A stretch of 64,000 nucleotides of DNA from Aspidiotus rigidus. Its lineage: Eukaryota > Arthropoda > Insecta > Hemiptera > Diaspididae. The notes beneath the pieces were generated by a model. That model worked only from the letters and a program-made list of their open reading frames with translations. It made no database searches and was not told the DNA's origin. Shown here piece after piece: positions 10,850 to 22,848 of the stretch (its first letter is position 1; every line of letters begins with the position of its first letter). A program made the translations under genes and the position numbers. The stretch covers positions 3,658,001 to 3,722,000 of the forward strand of contig JAVHKY010000052.1 in NCBI GenBank assembly GCA_035079385.1, given 5' to 3'.

Positions 10850-12600
10850 TTTTCCACGCGCAAACTGACCTTCTATTGTACACGCGACGCGACGGGAAAA
10901 CGCCAGATACAGCATCTATTCGCTTTTTCTTTCACGTGAACTCATCAGTCTACGTACACACGCTCCGACGTCACGCTTATGTGAAAAACTGAGGCGTCGG
11001 GTGATTGTCCGCAACACTGACCTCGTAACCACGCAATTTAGTAGCGTCGCGACGCTCGTACCTGCCGCGTCTGCCTGCAGACGAGCAGTCAGCTATGGTT
11101 TTTTCAATTAGGTATACACATTAATCGCGAAAACAAAAACCCTCGTCAAAGTGTGCACGTCTAATGCCAATGAACCGAATCGTTAAGGCGGTCTTCTCTC
11201 TCATTCACTCTAGCTGGTTGATAAGCCGCGCGTGAACTATTAAAATATATGTATATACGCGATGAGTCTCAACGTGTGTATTCAAAATTCGTTCAATTCC
11301 TCTAACACCGATATAAGCTAATATTTTCATTTCTCGTCGCTGTGTAACCTTTAAACCCAGACTGAGCTTATAATTCGAGCGTGTCGAGAAAGATGAGAGC
11401 GCATGTGAGGGTGAGAGTGAGAGAATTAAGAGAGGAAAGGAAGCAAAAGCACAAGCATAAACAGAAATTGAACTTTCCATCGTATCATACTAATCTATGC
11501 AGTATTATGCAACAGAAACTGCCAAGAGCTAGCTAGGTACCATTTGCACGCGGACAAAGGGATATACGAGTAGGACGAGACAGAACGGCGACGCGGTGGA
11601 GGCACTACACGTGTATGTCAGTCGCTCAGATAGCGTGCAACTGCCGAAGAGTGATTAGAATGGGTTCACCTACATCGACGACGGTGTCTATCTTTCATAG
11701 ACAAATATCGAATACCAACTCGCACTTCAAAATTGCCTGTCGTACATACCGGCGCATTCTATGCACAAAACCCCCTCCTTCCTGCTCGCTCAAACCATTA
11801 AATATGTCATTTAATCTTTCTCACGAATTCCGTTATAGTGTAGCAATGCAAGAGGGCAGAACAGCGTCTACGATTGTTGGTAATGAATTTAGTATAGTAA
11901 TCCATTTTACTCTGCATTGTCAACTTCCTCACCATATATATTGTACCAAATATCGTATCGGTTTCGTGTATGGCTGCTATCTGCATGATGACTTTCTCGC
12001 GATGAGAACAAAAACGTATCTACAGCGCATTTTCCGGCACTTCGATCACTACGACGGCAGTTTTGATAAATGCTTTTCTTTATTTAACCCCTAGCTACTG
12101 ATGGCAAGCAGAATAACCGCGGGGCGCGCTGACGAACTTTCACGGGACAATGATAGATTAATCTACATTTCGTTGTCGCGATACTGGAGCGCTATTATAG
12201 TTTATATGTACGTTTATGGATTACCTCTCTGTTTCTCTCTTTCGCTCTCGTGTACTAAAGACCATTCTCGTGCATCCGAATTAATGATATATTTCCTAAA
12301 TGCTACGAAACGAGCATCGCATCGTCGAGACGGACGGCGAAAAGTGTCTCTCCTTCTCTCTCGTATGATGAAAATGAGAGGACAATGAAGACTTAAGTTC
12401 GTGTACGATTGTAATTTTTCCGAGCTTTGACAATCGTTTTTCACGCTCGTCTTTATTCTTTTCGCTCTTCTATTTCGTTTCATTTTTCGCGCAGTTCTCT
12501 CCTAGTCTATACGAGTAACATCCACCCGTCTTCTAAATTATGTAGAGACAATGATTCGTGAATTTTCTCGCGGCGAGAAAAATTGATAGGACGAGTGACA
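10850..12600. other. CpG-rich block, candidate promoter or leader region
   Basis: This stretch is visibly richer in CG dinucleotides and GC than its surroundings (for example CGCGACGCGACGGG near 10882 and GTCGCGACGCTCG near 11044). It includes a GA-rich run near 11395-11450. A 159-codon ATG frame at 11615-12094 lies inside it but has no recognisable domain and Cys/His/Arg-heavy composition typical of a chance frame. Unmethylated promoter, first-exon leader or enhancer sequence would explain the composition; a transcript cannot be assigned from sequence alone. Confidence 0.35.
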
Positions 12601-15554
12601 TGAGTTGCGCTAATTTTACGATACAGTGGTTATTCGAACGCTGATTAAACGCTTGAAAACTGATCTCAGAGCCGAATGAGGTCGCATATAGCCATAAATA
12701 AATTATAAGTATGAGACAAGAGAATACAATTAACTAAAATGATTAACATTATACTCGAAAATGAGCACATTTGGAAGAGAGGATAATCAATTGACGGAAT
12801 CATTGACCATTATATCGGTTTTGAATTGACATACACGAATAATTTCTGCCCTTTGGTATTAATGGTTTTCACACTTCTAAAAATAATCGATTTCTCAATT
12901 TCAATAGTTGATTATTCGATTTCAATGATCGAATTTATCGCAAATCAGAAATTTTAGAAGTTGTAATTGCGTACTTGGTTCTATTTAGTCTAGGTGTAGG
13001 TAAAATTTTCTCAAATACAGTCGAGTGAGGGAACTTTTCGAGTATTCATGGTCGTCTCAAGACCAAAAAACTGTGAATCGATGGTGGACGGCGCGGCGCG
13101 ACGGACGGCAAAAATTTCTAAATAATTTCTATAGAACTGGCTAGCTGTAAAATTTTCTGAAGTTCCAACTGTACCTATACGGGGCATGCAGAAGTCGGTG
13201 GCGTGTAATTATGTCAGTTGATGAGTAGAATTCAATTGCGTAAGCGGGTAGGATTTGAAATGGTATCTCAAAGTTTCATTTATGTGAATGTAAATTTAGA
13301 AGAACTAGAAAGCCAGCAAATACCATGGCTGAACCGAATTTGCGGTACCTGAAAACCTCGATAATAATTATTCTGACGATATAGTAAATCTTCCTACCCA
13401 AGCGGTTTTTGATCATACTTCAAATTCTTTCATCTCTATCAATGATACATTATTCAAATAGTCCAATTGATTAACCAGTAAATTTTTCTGTTCTTTGTTT
13501 CTCGTTAATTATTAAGAAAGAACTTCTTTTTTTAAATTCAATCCGACTGAGAAATGGGATCTTCCGGTTTGTATATCAAATAACCACTCTACAGGTCGTA
13601 TTAAAGAGAAACCCTTCAACTAAGCGTCCTGTGTCTACTTTTTTATTGTTATTCAACAACACTGGAAATTTAAAATAGTATAATTTATTACTTGATCCCT
13701 TCGGTTGATGAGTGAAGACTATTTATGTGTACATAAAAATTTCAGTGGCTTTCTCGATACCTAAATTTGTACGAGTGTACAGGTCAAATTCTGTACACCA
13801 TATATCAGCGACGGATAAACCTACAACTTCTCCAACATTGTCAGCTACATTGTGAGCGAAATTTGTGAAAGAGAGAAAGAAGTAGTAAGGTAAACGTTCT
13901 TTACGCTATTAACAGACATTTTCTAATGTTCAAGCGGAAACCTTCCGAATGCGCGCTGAAACTTCCGGCATTTAATAAACAACCAAAGTCATTAATATCC
14001 GAGTCTTCGTTCAACTCGTGTATATATATTGTAGATTACCGCGTTCATTTTAAACTGTTTTTCTTTTTCCACTCCACTAACTCAAGTCGCGTCCTTCTTT
14101 TTCATTCTCGTCGCGCGACCAGGAAAATTAATTTATTTCGTACAAATATGACGGAATCTATTCATTTTTTTTGTTCGTGGAAACACGTCAAATACACAAT
14201 GCGAGCATTAGTAATGATGGAAAACGGTGTATATAAGTACCTACGACGAAGATGATGAGCTTTACATCGATGTGCGGGATTTTCTCGTCAACGTCTCTCG
14301 CCATTACATTGTAACTATTCTTTATTTCACTTTATACGACTTTTCCAACTTTTTCCTTTTGTTAACCAATTCAATCTCTTTCAAATAGGGTAATGTACGT
14401 CACCGATCAATTTATACAACTTTTCTCGCAGTACTCGTGCTCTGAAGTGAAACCGCGAATTTTTCACCTGAATCTACGTTTTACTTCTCCTCCCTTTTCC
14501 CTCCGGAACCAATATCGAACGATTCTTTCAAAAAACTCACATCATTACCAATGTAAAATGTCTCGAATCAAAGTTTAAAGTTAGTACAAATTGGTGTGAA
14601 AGAAAATAGAACAGCGAAGTTGCAGAATTCTTCGCATCAAATTTGACAAAGACCGAAAGAAAATGGATAAGATATTGAAAATTTATTTGTACATAATTAT
14701 TTACTAGTAGTTTATGCAGAATACATTTAGTCAATATGAAGGGAAGACAGGACTGCTCATTATCACCCACCCTAAAACTTCGATAACTCTGTTTCGAACG
14801 AAAACTCTCAAGCCTCAGAAAAGATTGAAATAGTATTGCGCATTATTTTCTCTTAATTCAATCGTTGTGTGGGCGTAGATACGCAAGACGTTGATTCAAA
14901 CTTCTTACCTTTAAGGAAAAAATCCCATAATTATATTTGTCGGGAGTGAATGTCTTGGAAAAGTATCCGCGTCTAGATAACTTCGACCCTGTTTGAAGAA
15001 CTCGAAAATTCTAACGTTTGCGTTTGGATTGGGATCTCATTAAAAAATTCAGAAAAATTCTTCATTTACCTCTCTTGGAAAGAAGATTTGGAAAAATTTC
15101 GAGATTCAACTCCTATAGTGAGGAAGAAATTATGATTCGAGCTTCATATAGAAAAAGAGGCCACATGTTTGTGTTGTCATCATAGACTTGTGTACAACCG
15201 TAGATAAGGACTGCTCAAGATTCGTAAAGAGGATAATTTGTGAAAAGGCTTAACACGAATCATTTTAGAAAGGAAAATTTAAAAAATTATTAGCTCTGTT
15301 TTCTGTAGAGAGTATACTTATATTTGAATTTTAAAGACGAAAAGAAGTTGCCTACTTTTTTCAATTTGGTGGAAGCTTCAAGCTCTCATTCCAACAGAAG
15401 TAAAGTAATTGACTTCAAGCTTCATTTAGAAGAAGAGGCCGCTCACATACGAATTGTGACGTCATTAGGTGTCAGAAGAATTATTTCGGTACGCGAAGCT
15501 CTTTGTTGGATCTTTACCATCTCTCTCCTTCTGTATGGTATCTTCATTTAGTCG
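12601..15554. other. Intergenic sequence, nothing recognised
   Basis: Short frames only. The CpG richness fades after about 14.4 kb. No domain, RNA gene or repeat structure is recognised. Confidence 0.45.
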
Positions 15555-17430
15555 GTCCATAATGGGGTACCATATAGGAGGATCGATAAGGCAGGGCTCA
15601 TCATGATCCTTCTTCTTGCTTCTCTCGGTCCTCTCAGGTTCCTCATCAGACGGCTTATAGGTATACAACTACTCTGCCTGCCTTTTCCGCTGTCATCGGG
15701 AAATGGTGCTTGAAGTTCAGTGTTGAGTCAATCCAGATGCCTAGGTACTTCAACCGCTTCTTGGTCTCAATTTTCACACTCTGCAGGCAAAAGGTGGGTG
15801 GACTGAACTTCCAACGGGTTGTGAATAAAATTACCTCCGTCCTATCTACTGCAAGTTCTAGTCCAACCGATTCGACCCAACGCATTACTACCTCTAGAGC
15901 CCGGTTCACCCTGCTCTACCCCTATAGTTTTTTGACAGTGCAGTGTAAACCATCAGTGTGTCATCGGCATAGCAGATAAGCTTAACAATCGGTGGCAGCT
16001 TCACCTCGAAGATCTTATCAAATGCAACGCACCACAACAGCGGTCCAAGGACCGACCCCTGTGACACCTCGCAAGTGACTGGGCACTTTACTATACCAGC
16101 AGATGTCTCTACTTAGATTTCTCGACAGCTAATATAATTCTTGATCTTCCTGCGCAGGTATGCGGACTCTTCTGTGTCCATGAGGGCTTCCAATATCCTC
16201 TTCCATGGAATTGAGTTGAATGTATTTCTTATGTCAAGGCTGACGGCTGCGGAAAACTAACGCGGCTATCCTCTTCAGCCTGATTCCAGTATCTGATGTA
16301 CAGCGTTTACTTTGAAAGCTGTACTGACTACTAGAGATTATATCCGTTTCCTTCAAATAGTTCTTAAGTCAATTGGCTATCACTCTCTCCATGAGTTTTC
16401 CAACATTGTCCAGCAGACAAAAGTGGTCGATAAGAGGATGGCAGGACAGATGGTTTATCCTTCTTATCAATCAACTCTAGCCTTGCTTTGTTCCACCGCA
16501 CAGGGAACAGTCCTCCAGTAACTACCGCATCGAATATATCAACAAGTGAATCTGGGTCAACAGAGTGTATGGCGCTCTAGGCTGAATTTGGAATATCATC
16601 CAGGCCCGGAGCCTACCAATACTTACCCTGCAGTCGCATCCCTCTCCTTGATGGTACCTAGGAGGGATACACCATCCTCCTCTACAATGCTTAACGTTAC
16701 CATTGGTGGTGGCTGCTGTGAGAACAAGCCGTCAATGATTTGCCCCACAATATCCAACTCCATTTGGCTCCTTGCTCTCAACTTGTTGAACAGTTGTGTA
16801 GGTCGCTGGTTCAAACGTTCTTGAAGCTTATTCACTCCCTTCTTCAGCAACTTAATTTGTCGCTTCTGCTCAGCGCATTGTTTGGCAATGAGCTCTTCTG
16901 ACTGTGGCTTCTTCTGAATTGCTTTATGCACTTGGAGTTGTAGCTTCTTAATCTCGTTCTGCTACTTGTCCAGTTGTGGCTTCTGTTGCACAGAGTACTC
17001 CTCCTGCAGTTTCATTATCTTGATACTCTCTTGGAAATGTCTTCCTTCAACGACACAATTGCTTTATTGAGGTCAGCATTAACTTTCCTCATTTTTCCTC
17101 CTGGTTGGTTGGATGGATGGAGGGAGGGAATACAATTAGTGTTGAGAACCTCTCATCAGGTGAAATCTCTCCATTAATCCTGACTCTTTTATTTCACCAG
17201 TTCTCCCAATGGGTGTTGTTGTCCTCTGGGGGAGGAGTGATATCCGCGTTCTTCTATAGGCGTCGCTACTTTGGAAGAGGCAGGCATCCTCAACACCTTT
17301 GAGGATTGACTGAGCAGCTCATCATTATGTCTCTTATCTTGGCCAGTTGCATTGGCCCTATTATTTGCTTCAATCCCTGCCTCACTGCGTTGTTCACGTA
17401 TAGGATGAAAGCGAACTTCGCTATGTGTTT
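15555..17430 (-). pseudogene. Decayed R1/I-like non-LTR retrotransposon
   Basis: Read on the minus strand from high to low coordinates, there is first a Gln/Lys-rich coiled-coil-like linker (about 16.6-17.0 kb). Reverse-transcriptase blocks follow: VSLDIRNTFNSIPW near 16.2 kb, SQGSVLGPLLWCVAF near 16.05 kb and the catalytic ICYADD near 15.97 kb. Then comes the segment with RWVESVGLELAVDRTEVILF and KYLGIWIDSTLNF at 15.66-15.91 kb. Order and wording fit the RT of R1/I-type elements. Stops and frameshifts break it. An endonuclease was not identified, so the copy may be 5'-truncated. The upstream flank to about 17.4 kb may hold ORF1 remnants. Confidence 0.85.
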
Positions 17431-17546
17431 CAATGAAAAAACCATCACTTCAAAAATCCATTCGAAATGTCACGTGAAATGAGAATAGGTATGTAAAAAT
17501 TAAAAAATCGACACCAGGATCCACAACATTTAGGTTTTATTCTCAC

Positions 17547-17580
17547 GACGTTTCGTCCGCATAGCGAACATCACCAAGTG
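17547..17580 (-). other. Hammerhead-like motif, weaker copy
   Basis: On the minus strand the order is TTGGTGATG, a stem GTTCGC/GCGGAC around TAT, then GAAACGTCG. This repeats the 5.88-kb layout with different, still complementary stem bases. The CUGANGA core is degraded here. It overlaps the inner end of the left 65-bp inverted repeat. Confidence 0.35.
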
Positions 17581-17884
17581 AGGAATTAGAGCCATAAACT
17601 CACTTTTTTTTTTTCCCCCAAGCTAAATCATTTTATTCCTAATTACTAATTGAGTATCACAAAAAGAGATCAATAATTAAGTAAAAGAATAACGTGGTCC
17701 GCCAATCTTGGAGTAAGTAAAAAAGAAAAAGGTATATACCTACGAGCGTTTCGTTCATTATGCGTCCGCAAGACAGATGTATAATGAGTGATAACGAGTG
17801 TATAAGTTGTATAGGTAGCGTAATAGAAAATTATAACATTGATGTTTCAAGATAGATTCAACATGACAAATAGATTACTCAATT

Positions 17885-17890
17885 TTTATT
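17885..17890 (-). terminator. Poly(A) signal for the 88-codon ORF
   Basis: AATAAA on the minus strand about 25 bp after the stop codon at 17916. Confidence 0.4.
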
Positions 17891-17915
17891 GAAAAGAAAT
17901 GTTTAATAAAAATTG

Positions 17916-18182
17916 TTACACATTGGCCCACCACGTAGGATAATCGGGTTCTTCGTCCGGATCGATCACTGGAGTTTCTGTTCGGGAACCCATTTTCTTC
18001 CCTAGTAAGAAGTGACGTATGCGAGTATGGAATTTGTCGGATTTCTCCTCGCTGCGCTTGATACTAATATTTTTCTTGGAGACGAAGCATTCTACGTCCT
18101 CATGAGGAAAAGTAATCAATTTCGACTCTTCAGTATCGAGATTATCTAAATGAAACGAATATCTGTCTTCATCGACTGCCAT
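17916..18182 (-). CDS. Hypothetical acidic/basic protein, 88 codons
   Basis: An ATG frame on the minus strand ends at 17916 and is followed about 25 bp later by AATAAA (17885-17890). Composition is mixed charged: an Asp/Glu-rich start, a Lys/Ser-rich middle (KKNISIKRSEEKSDK) and an acidic C-terminus ending in PTWWANV. No domain is recognised. It may be the last exon of a longer gene: a good splice donor (GATCAG/gtaagc, minus strand near 18555) lies upstream, with the repeat array at 18.19-18.56 kb as the would-be intron. The frames just before that donor contain stops, so the upstream exon would be untranslated. Confidence 0.4.
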   Translation of the reverse strand: MAVDEDRYSFHLDNLDTEESKLITFPHEDVECFVSKKNISIKRSEEKSDKFHTRIRHFLLGKKMGSRTETPVIDPDEEPDYPTWWANV

Positions 18183-18189
18183 ATGTAGT

Positions 18190-18560
18190 CCAGGGGTGCT
18201 TAGCCAATCGCATTGGCTAAAAACTTAGCTACAAGCTAACCCTCCAAATTGATTGGCTTCGGCTATCAGCTAACGGCTAACCCAGTCTCATTGGCTAGCT
18301 AAGAGCTAGCTAATTTTGGACCGAAATAGATTGACTAATGGCTAAGAACTAAAAGCTAACAGCTGAAAGTAGGGGTGGGGGTCACTTCTATGTGGAGGGA
18401 AGAGGTGTGGGGAAGAGAAAATATTAGCCGTTAGCAATTCCAATTTGAATGGCTAACGGCTAAGCTAATGGCTAACATGATTTCATTAGCTAGCTAACGG
18501 CTAGCTAATTTTTGACGAAAATTGCTCGGCTAACGGCTCTTGGCTTCGGCTTACCTGATC
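18190..18560. repeat. Degenerate GGCTAA / TAGCTAGC array
   Basis: Dozens of imperfect units such as GGCTAACGGCTAA, GCTAGCTAA and ATTGGCTA fill about 360 bp, interrupted by a short G-rich segment near 18370-18420. Unit length is irregular. It lies immediately upstream of the minus-strand 88-codon ORF. Confidence 0.85.
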
Positions 18561-19563
18561 ACCCAAGAATTATAACGTATATTACAACGTTTCTATCGTT
18601 CTCTATGTTCGCTGGTAGCGTGTTATTGCCGACAGTATTTTGTGGGACCACATAATGATCTAGTAAAACTTCGTGCATGATTCTTTTCGCCCTGATGAAA
18701 GTGACGACATTCGGATTCATATTTGTCGTTTGTCATATCCATATTCGATATTACGTTGGCAATTCTTCTAGACATAGTTTTAGAGTCAGCTCCTGAAATT
18801 TCAAGCATCAAGCCTTCTCTACGTACGTACAACCCTCAACTGAATTCAGATTGCGATAGTTCATGAACGATAACTACGTTGTATAAAGATCCTCTCTAAC
18901 AAAATATTTACGAGTTGTTACGAACGGGTATTTTTCAGATCTTCTTCAACGGATGTTTTTCGGATCTTCTCTAATGCGTGGCGCGTTTGACGACGCCAAG
19001 GAGCGGGGTTTAGGTAACCCCTGAAAGTCCTACCACCAACCACCTTTCACCTCCTTATTAGACGGTTCACTTTTGATGTACTGTCGAATCGGATAATATA
19101 ACCGATATTGTCGCTCGACTATTCTGACGTTAACAACAAGAGTGTTGGCAATTCCAAAAACTCGCGACGGATTTGCTAGGTTTGCTAGAACGTCGTTTGG
19201 GAACCAAGACGACGACTGACAAATAAAGCTTCGCGCTATTACAACAATCTTGAACGCTCTAGTCGGGAACCGAACTAGAAAACTGCTGGAAACCAAACAG
19301 TTGATTTTCCTTCAAATCTATCCTATTTATATGACGCGAAGTCGTACCGTATTGTGCGCTTTCTCGTATATCACGAATAATTATTTAATCAGCAAAAATC
19401 AACGACCGTTTCTGATCGGTTAGGATGTTGCGAAATCGCTTTTTCGTTCAAAATATCATAGCGATATATGTAAAATGTGATTTCTTCTAATATCGGCGAA
19501 TAAGAATCGTTCCTCTAAAAGTCGTCAGTCTCATTATTGGTCTTTTAACGAGGAGTCTTTTCA
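18561..19563 (-). other. Open but unassigned minus-strand sequence
   Basis: Several minus frames are open for 60-90 codons (18623-18832 and 19030-19296), but none has both a convincing ATG and a domain. At 18632-18663 the minus strand reads ATTATGTGGTCCCACAAAAT, which resembles the start of exon 2 of the family gene at 59.2 kb. This may be an exon relic or chance. Confidence 0.3.
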
Positions 19564-19601
19564 TATATAAAAGCGTATTCCACCATAATCGGCAGTTCAG
19601 T
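19564..19601 (+). promoter_or_regulatory. Candidate TATA/Inr core promoter
   Basis: TATATAAAAG at 19564-19573 is followed at the canonical arthropod distance by the initiator TTCAGTC, with the likely +1 A at 19599. No coding exon is evident downstream before 20.5 kb, so the transcript could be non-coding, begin with an untranslated exon, or belong to the inverted-repeat element. Confidence 0.4.
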
Positions 19602-19905
19602 CAAGTATTGTACAGCGTTAGTTACCGCGGGATTGTTTTACTCTCGTTCGCTCGCATTCGAACGTACTCGCGACGAAATTATCAGCTCGTAAAATAGACG
19701 AAATTATGAGGTCATATTAGAGTACGATATTGACACCGTGAAAATAAGATAAAAATAATATAGAAAGGAAGTCACCACGATATACGAATGCTAATCTGAA
19801 TATCGAATACAAGTTACAAGCAAACATCGTAAGATTAAAACCTAAATGTTGTGGATTCTAGTGTCGATTTTTTAATTCTTACATACTTTAATTGTATCCA
19901 CGTTT

Positions 19906-22848
19906 AAATTTAAACTTGTGAAAATAGATACCTAGTTTAGTGACGTCAAAATAATACTTACGACAATTTTTTGCTATGAAGTGTTTGAAAATTTTAATAT
20001 ACCTATTCAAAGTTTATCGAAAAATACGATCTTTGTGTGGTGTTCTTATGAATCGTTCTTTGTTCATCTTATCGTTGGTGAGAAGCGACATACGTGCGTG
20101 TGTTTGTAAAGGTGTCTAAATAAATGTTTTAAATGATTGACACTGAGTGTCAGCCATTCTACCGATGAGTCTGAATACATGCAAAAATGAGATCTAGAAC
20201 AAAGATATTGCTCATTCTTATTTTACTACGAAGAAAGTGTGGGGGGAGGTTGTTGGCGCCTCAAAAATTTGTCTCCTCTATATCTCTGTCCTCATACCAG
20301 AGCAAATTTCGAAAGCTTCCAATCTCAAAATGTTTGTGTTGGTGTTAATACTGTCCATAGGCACTTTTTCTGCAGTTTACGACACGGTATGAATCGTTTG
20401 TAAAATAACTCGGAAAATTTTCCAAGTGTTCACTCAATACGTAGCACGATCCATTCCAAATTCACCTATCTCTACATCCCCCTCATCTTTCCAATACAAC
20501 GCAAGAATGGATCTAACACTAAATTGTAAAACTTGAAGCATAATTTGGCATACGAGTTTTCAAGTTCAAAACTCTTGTGAAAGGGGCAGGAGCATAGAAC
20601 TTCTCCGTACATGTAAGAGACTTGTAAAAATAATAGGTATTTCAATGAAAAATATTGATAGAAGGGGAAGAAAGAGAAGAAATATGATTACGTCCATTCC
20701 TGCGTTCTATCTGGCTAAAGAAAACAAAACTCCTTGAAATACTATATTATTACCATAAATTGAGTATGGAATTTAGTCGAAACGCTCGCAAATACACTGC
20801 TTTGATGAGTCTTGTTACTGATTTCTTGTGATCATGTTCTGTACATAACATCGAGAAACCGTCTTCCTTTGATGTACGCCTATGACAACTTCTCCGATGG
20901 TGTGTTATTATTAATATATGTACAATAATATGAAAACACATTATATTGTCCTGAACTCGAGAATACTTTGTAGGATTAAATTTTGTTCTACGGTGTTGTT
21001 CCGACAGTTGTTTATGTAATCCTTTGTGCGGCAAACAAACGTTTAATTTCGTTGCAAGTGACGTACTATCTGCCGAGTGATATATGAAGGAGAAGTTACT
21101 CGAGAACATTGAAATTTCGGATAAGTAGCCCATATATAATTTATTCTCCAGCTTTTATCGTTGCTCGTTCTGATAAATCAGTCCGTGTTAATGTCATTAG
21201 AACGTACAGGTCTACATTCCAAACACGATTTAATTCGTGAACCTACATATATGCAGCTCGAACTAACGCGGGTGTGTGACGGAAGAACAATAATAATAAT
21301 ACGTGTATATCAATAAGGGTGATACTTGTACAAACAAAGGATAAAATAAAAGTAGTCACAATCATCTATGCCTGGACGTATCTTCAACAATCTGTATTAC
21401 CTTTAACCTTTTCTCGGTTATTTCTTCGGGCAGATAGATGATGAAATACCGGCCGCGGCGCGGCGCAACGAAACCAAATGACGCGTTCATTTATGTGAAT
21501 GTAGGTACTGTTTACGTACATATAATACAATATACCTTCGGAGAATCTGAAAGAGACGTGTTGGTGAGCATATTTCGGGGTATTATTTTTCGAAGACGAG
21601 ATAAACAATGCACGGTTAATGACCTGAAAATGTCAACAGGGTACCACATTTTTTATCATCCGAGACATTAAAATTCTATCGAGACGCGAAGGCAGGTACG
21701 ATATTGTCTTTCTTATACAGGAAAACTGTGGGAAAATTTTATTTTATAAATTTTCGCCTTTACAATATTCGAGCGATCGAAATTGAATTAAATTAGCGCA
21801 AGTGCGCTCACGCACGTATTTTAAATCGTAACGTAGTAATCGAATTTAATTTATCCGAAATGAATGCGATGTCGAGTGAACGGAAATGGATCCAGCCTCA
21901 CGTATAATTAACACGGTCGTGTTCAAAAATTGGCTTACTCGAAAATTTTTTCATTCATCATGATGCAAACGCGTGTCCAGCAAGCGTAACCCCTCTCTTG
22001 GTCTCTCTTCGTCATCGGACATCTGCCTATATCTGAAAAGCACGTCGTGGTGATAGAGGGAAAACCCTTTGAACGCTCGTTCGATGACGTAACTTTGTCG
22101 ATCTATTCGTCGCGAATAACTGGTAATTCGATTAATCCCTTCGGCTACATACACGTACGTACACTATTCACTTTTTTTTTTCCTCTTCTCGTTTTTGGTC
22201 GACGGCATCCGAGTTAGTGGACGCTGCTGCATCTTCTCTCTGCATTAGAATTGTAGTTCGCAGATTTACTAAAAGTATAAACTGTCAACGAAAATTAAAC
22301 TGATCGGCCATACGTCATCATACTTTGACGCAGAGCTGGTAGCGATTTCACGCGAACACGCGTCTATGAAAATGCTGTCGCTACGAGCCCCTTGGCTGCT
22401 GACCTTTCAACCCTTTTTCGATAGTTATGTTACGGAATAAAAGTATAAATTACGATTAGGTGTAACAAATCTGCTACTATCGATGAGCAGCTTAAAGGAT
22501 TTACTCGCGAAAAATATTATGGAGGCGATTATTATTACGAATATTATTGGTGAACACGAGTTATGATCTGAAAATCAAAAAGTTCGCAAGCAACTCGATT
22601 CCCCGAGAAGAGGAATTATTGCACGACAAGTACTAGTAATGAATTTTATGAATGTGTGAGCGAACATCAATAAAGGCTGTATAGCGATGAACAAGAACAA
22701 AACTTTGTTTCTTATAATTTTTCCGACTTTTTAAACTAGAAAAGTGAGGTATTATACCCGTAGTGAGATGGACAGGGGAGGGAACAGTGAACCTTCTCGA
22801 CGTTCAATTAGCATAAGAAAAAATTTCAGATTTCCTTATATAAGCAAC
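19906..22848. other. Intergenic sequence, one doubtful ORF
   Basis: The only longer ATG frame is on the minus strand at 20750-21133 (127 codons). It is His/Ser/Arg-rich, has no recognisable domain and may be chance. CpG-rich patches occur near 21.45 kb and 21.95-22.4 kb. Confidence 0.35.

Larger units (their letters stand above)
17489..19886. repeat. 65-bp inverted repeat flanking 2.4 kb
   Basis: The sequences 17489-17553 and 19822-19886 are reverse complements over 65 bp with six mismatches, sharing AAAAAATCGACAC, ATCCACAACATTTAGG and a GACGTTT-like inner end. They enclose a small minus-strand ORF, a TTAGC/GGCTAA repeat array and a TATA/Inr promoter. This could be a transposable element with terminal inverted repeats or two inverted copies of a Penelope-like terminal fragment. 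No transposase was recognised between them. Confidence 0.75.

Noticed and set aside
11615..12094. 159-codon ATG frame in the CpG-rich block
   Set aside because: It is long, but the Cys/His/Arg-heavy composition is typical of CpG-rich non-coding DNA, and no domain or splice context supports it.
19030..19296. Minus-strand frame ending NKE before gtgaaa, resembling a family exon 1
   Set aside because: It has no ATG or signal peptide in frame, so the resemblance to the family donor is probably chance.
20750..21133. 127-codon minus-strand ATG frame
   Set aside because: No recognisable domain, no poly(A) signal or splice evidence nearby; left as a note in the intergenic entry.
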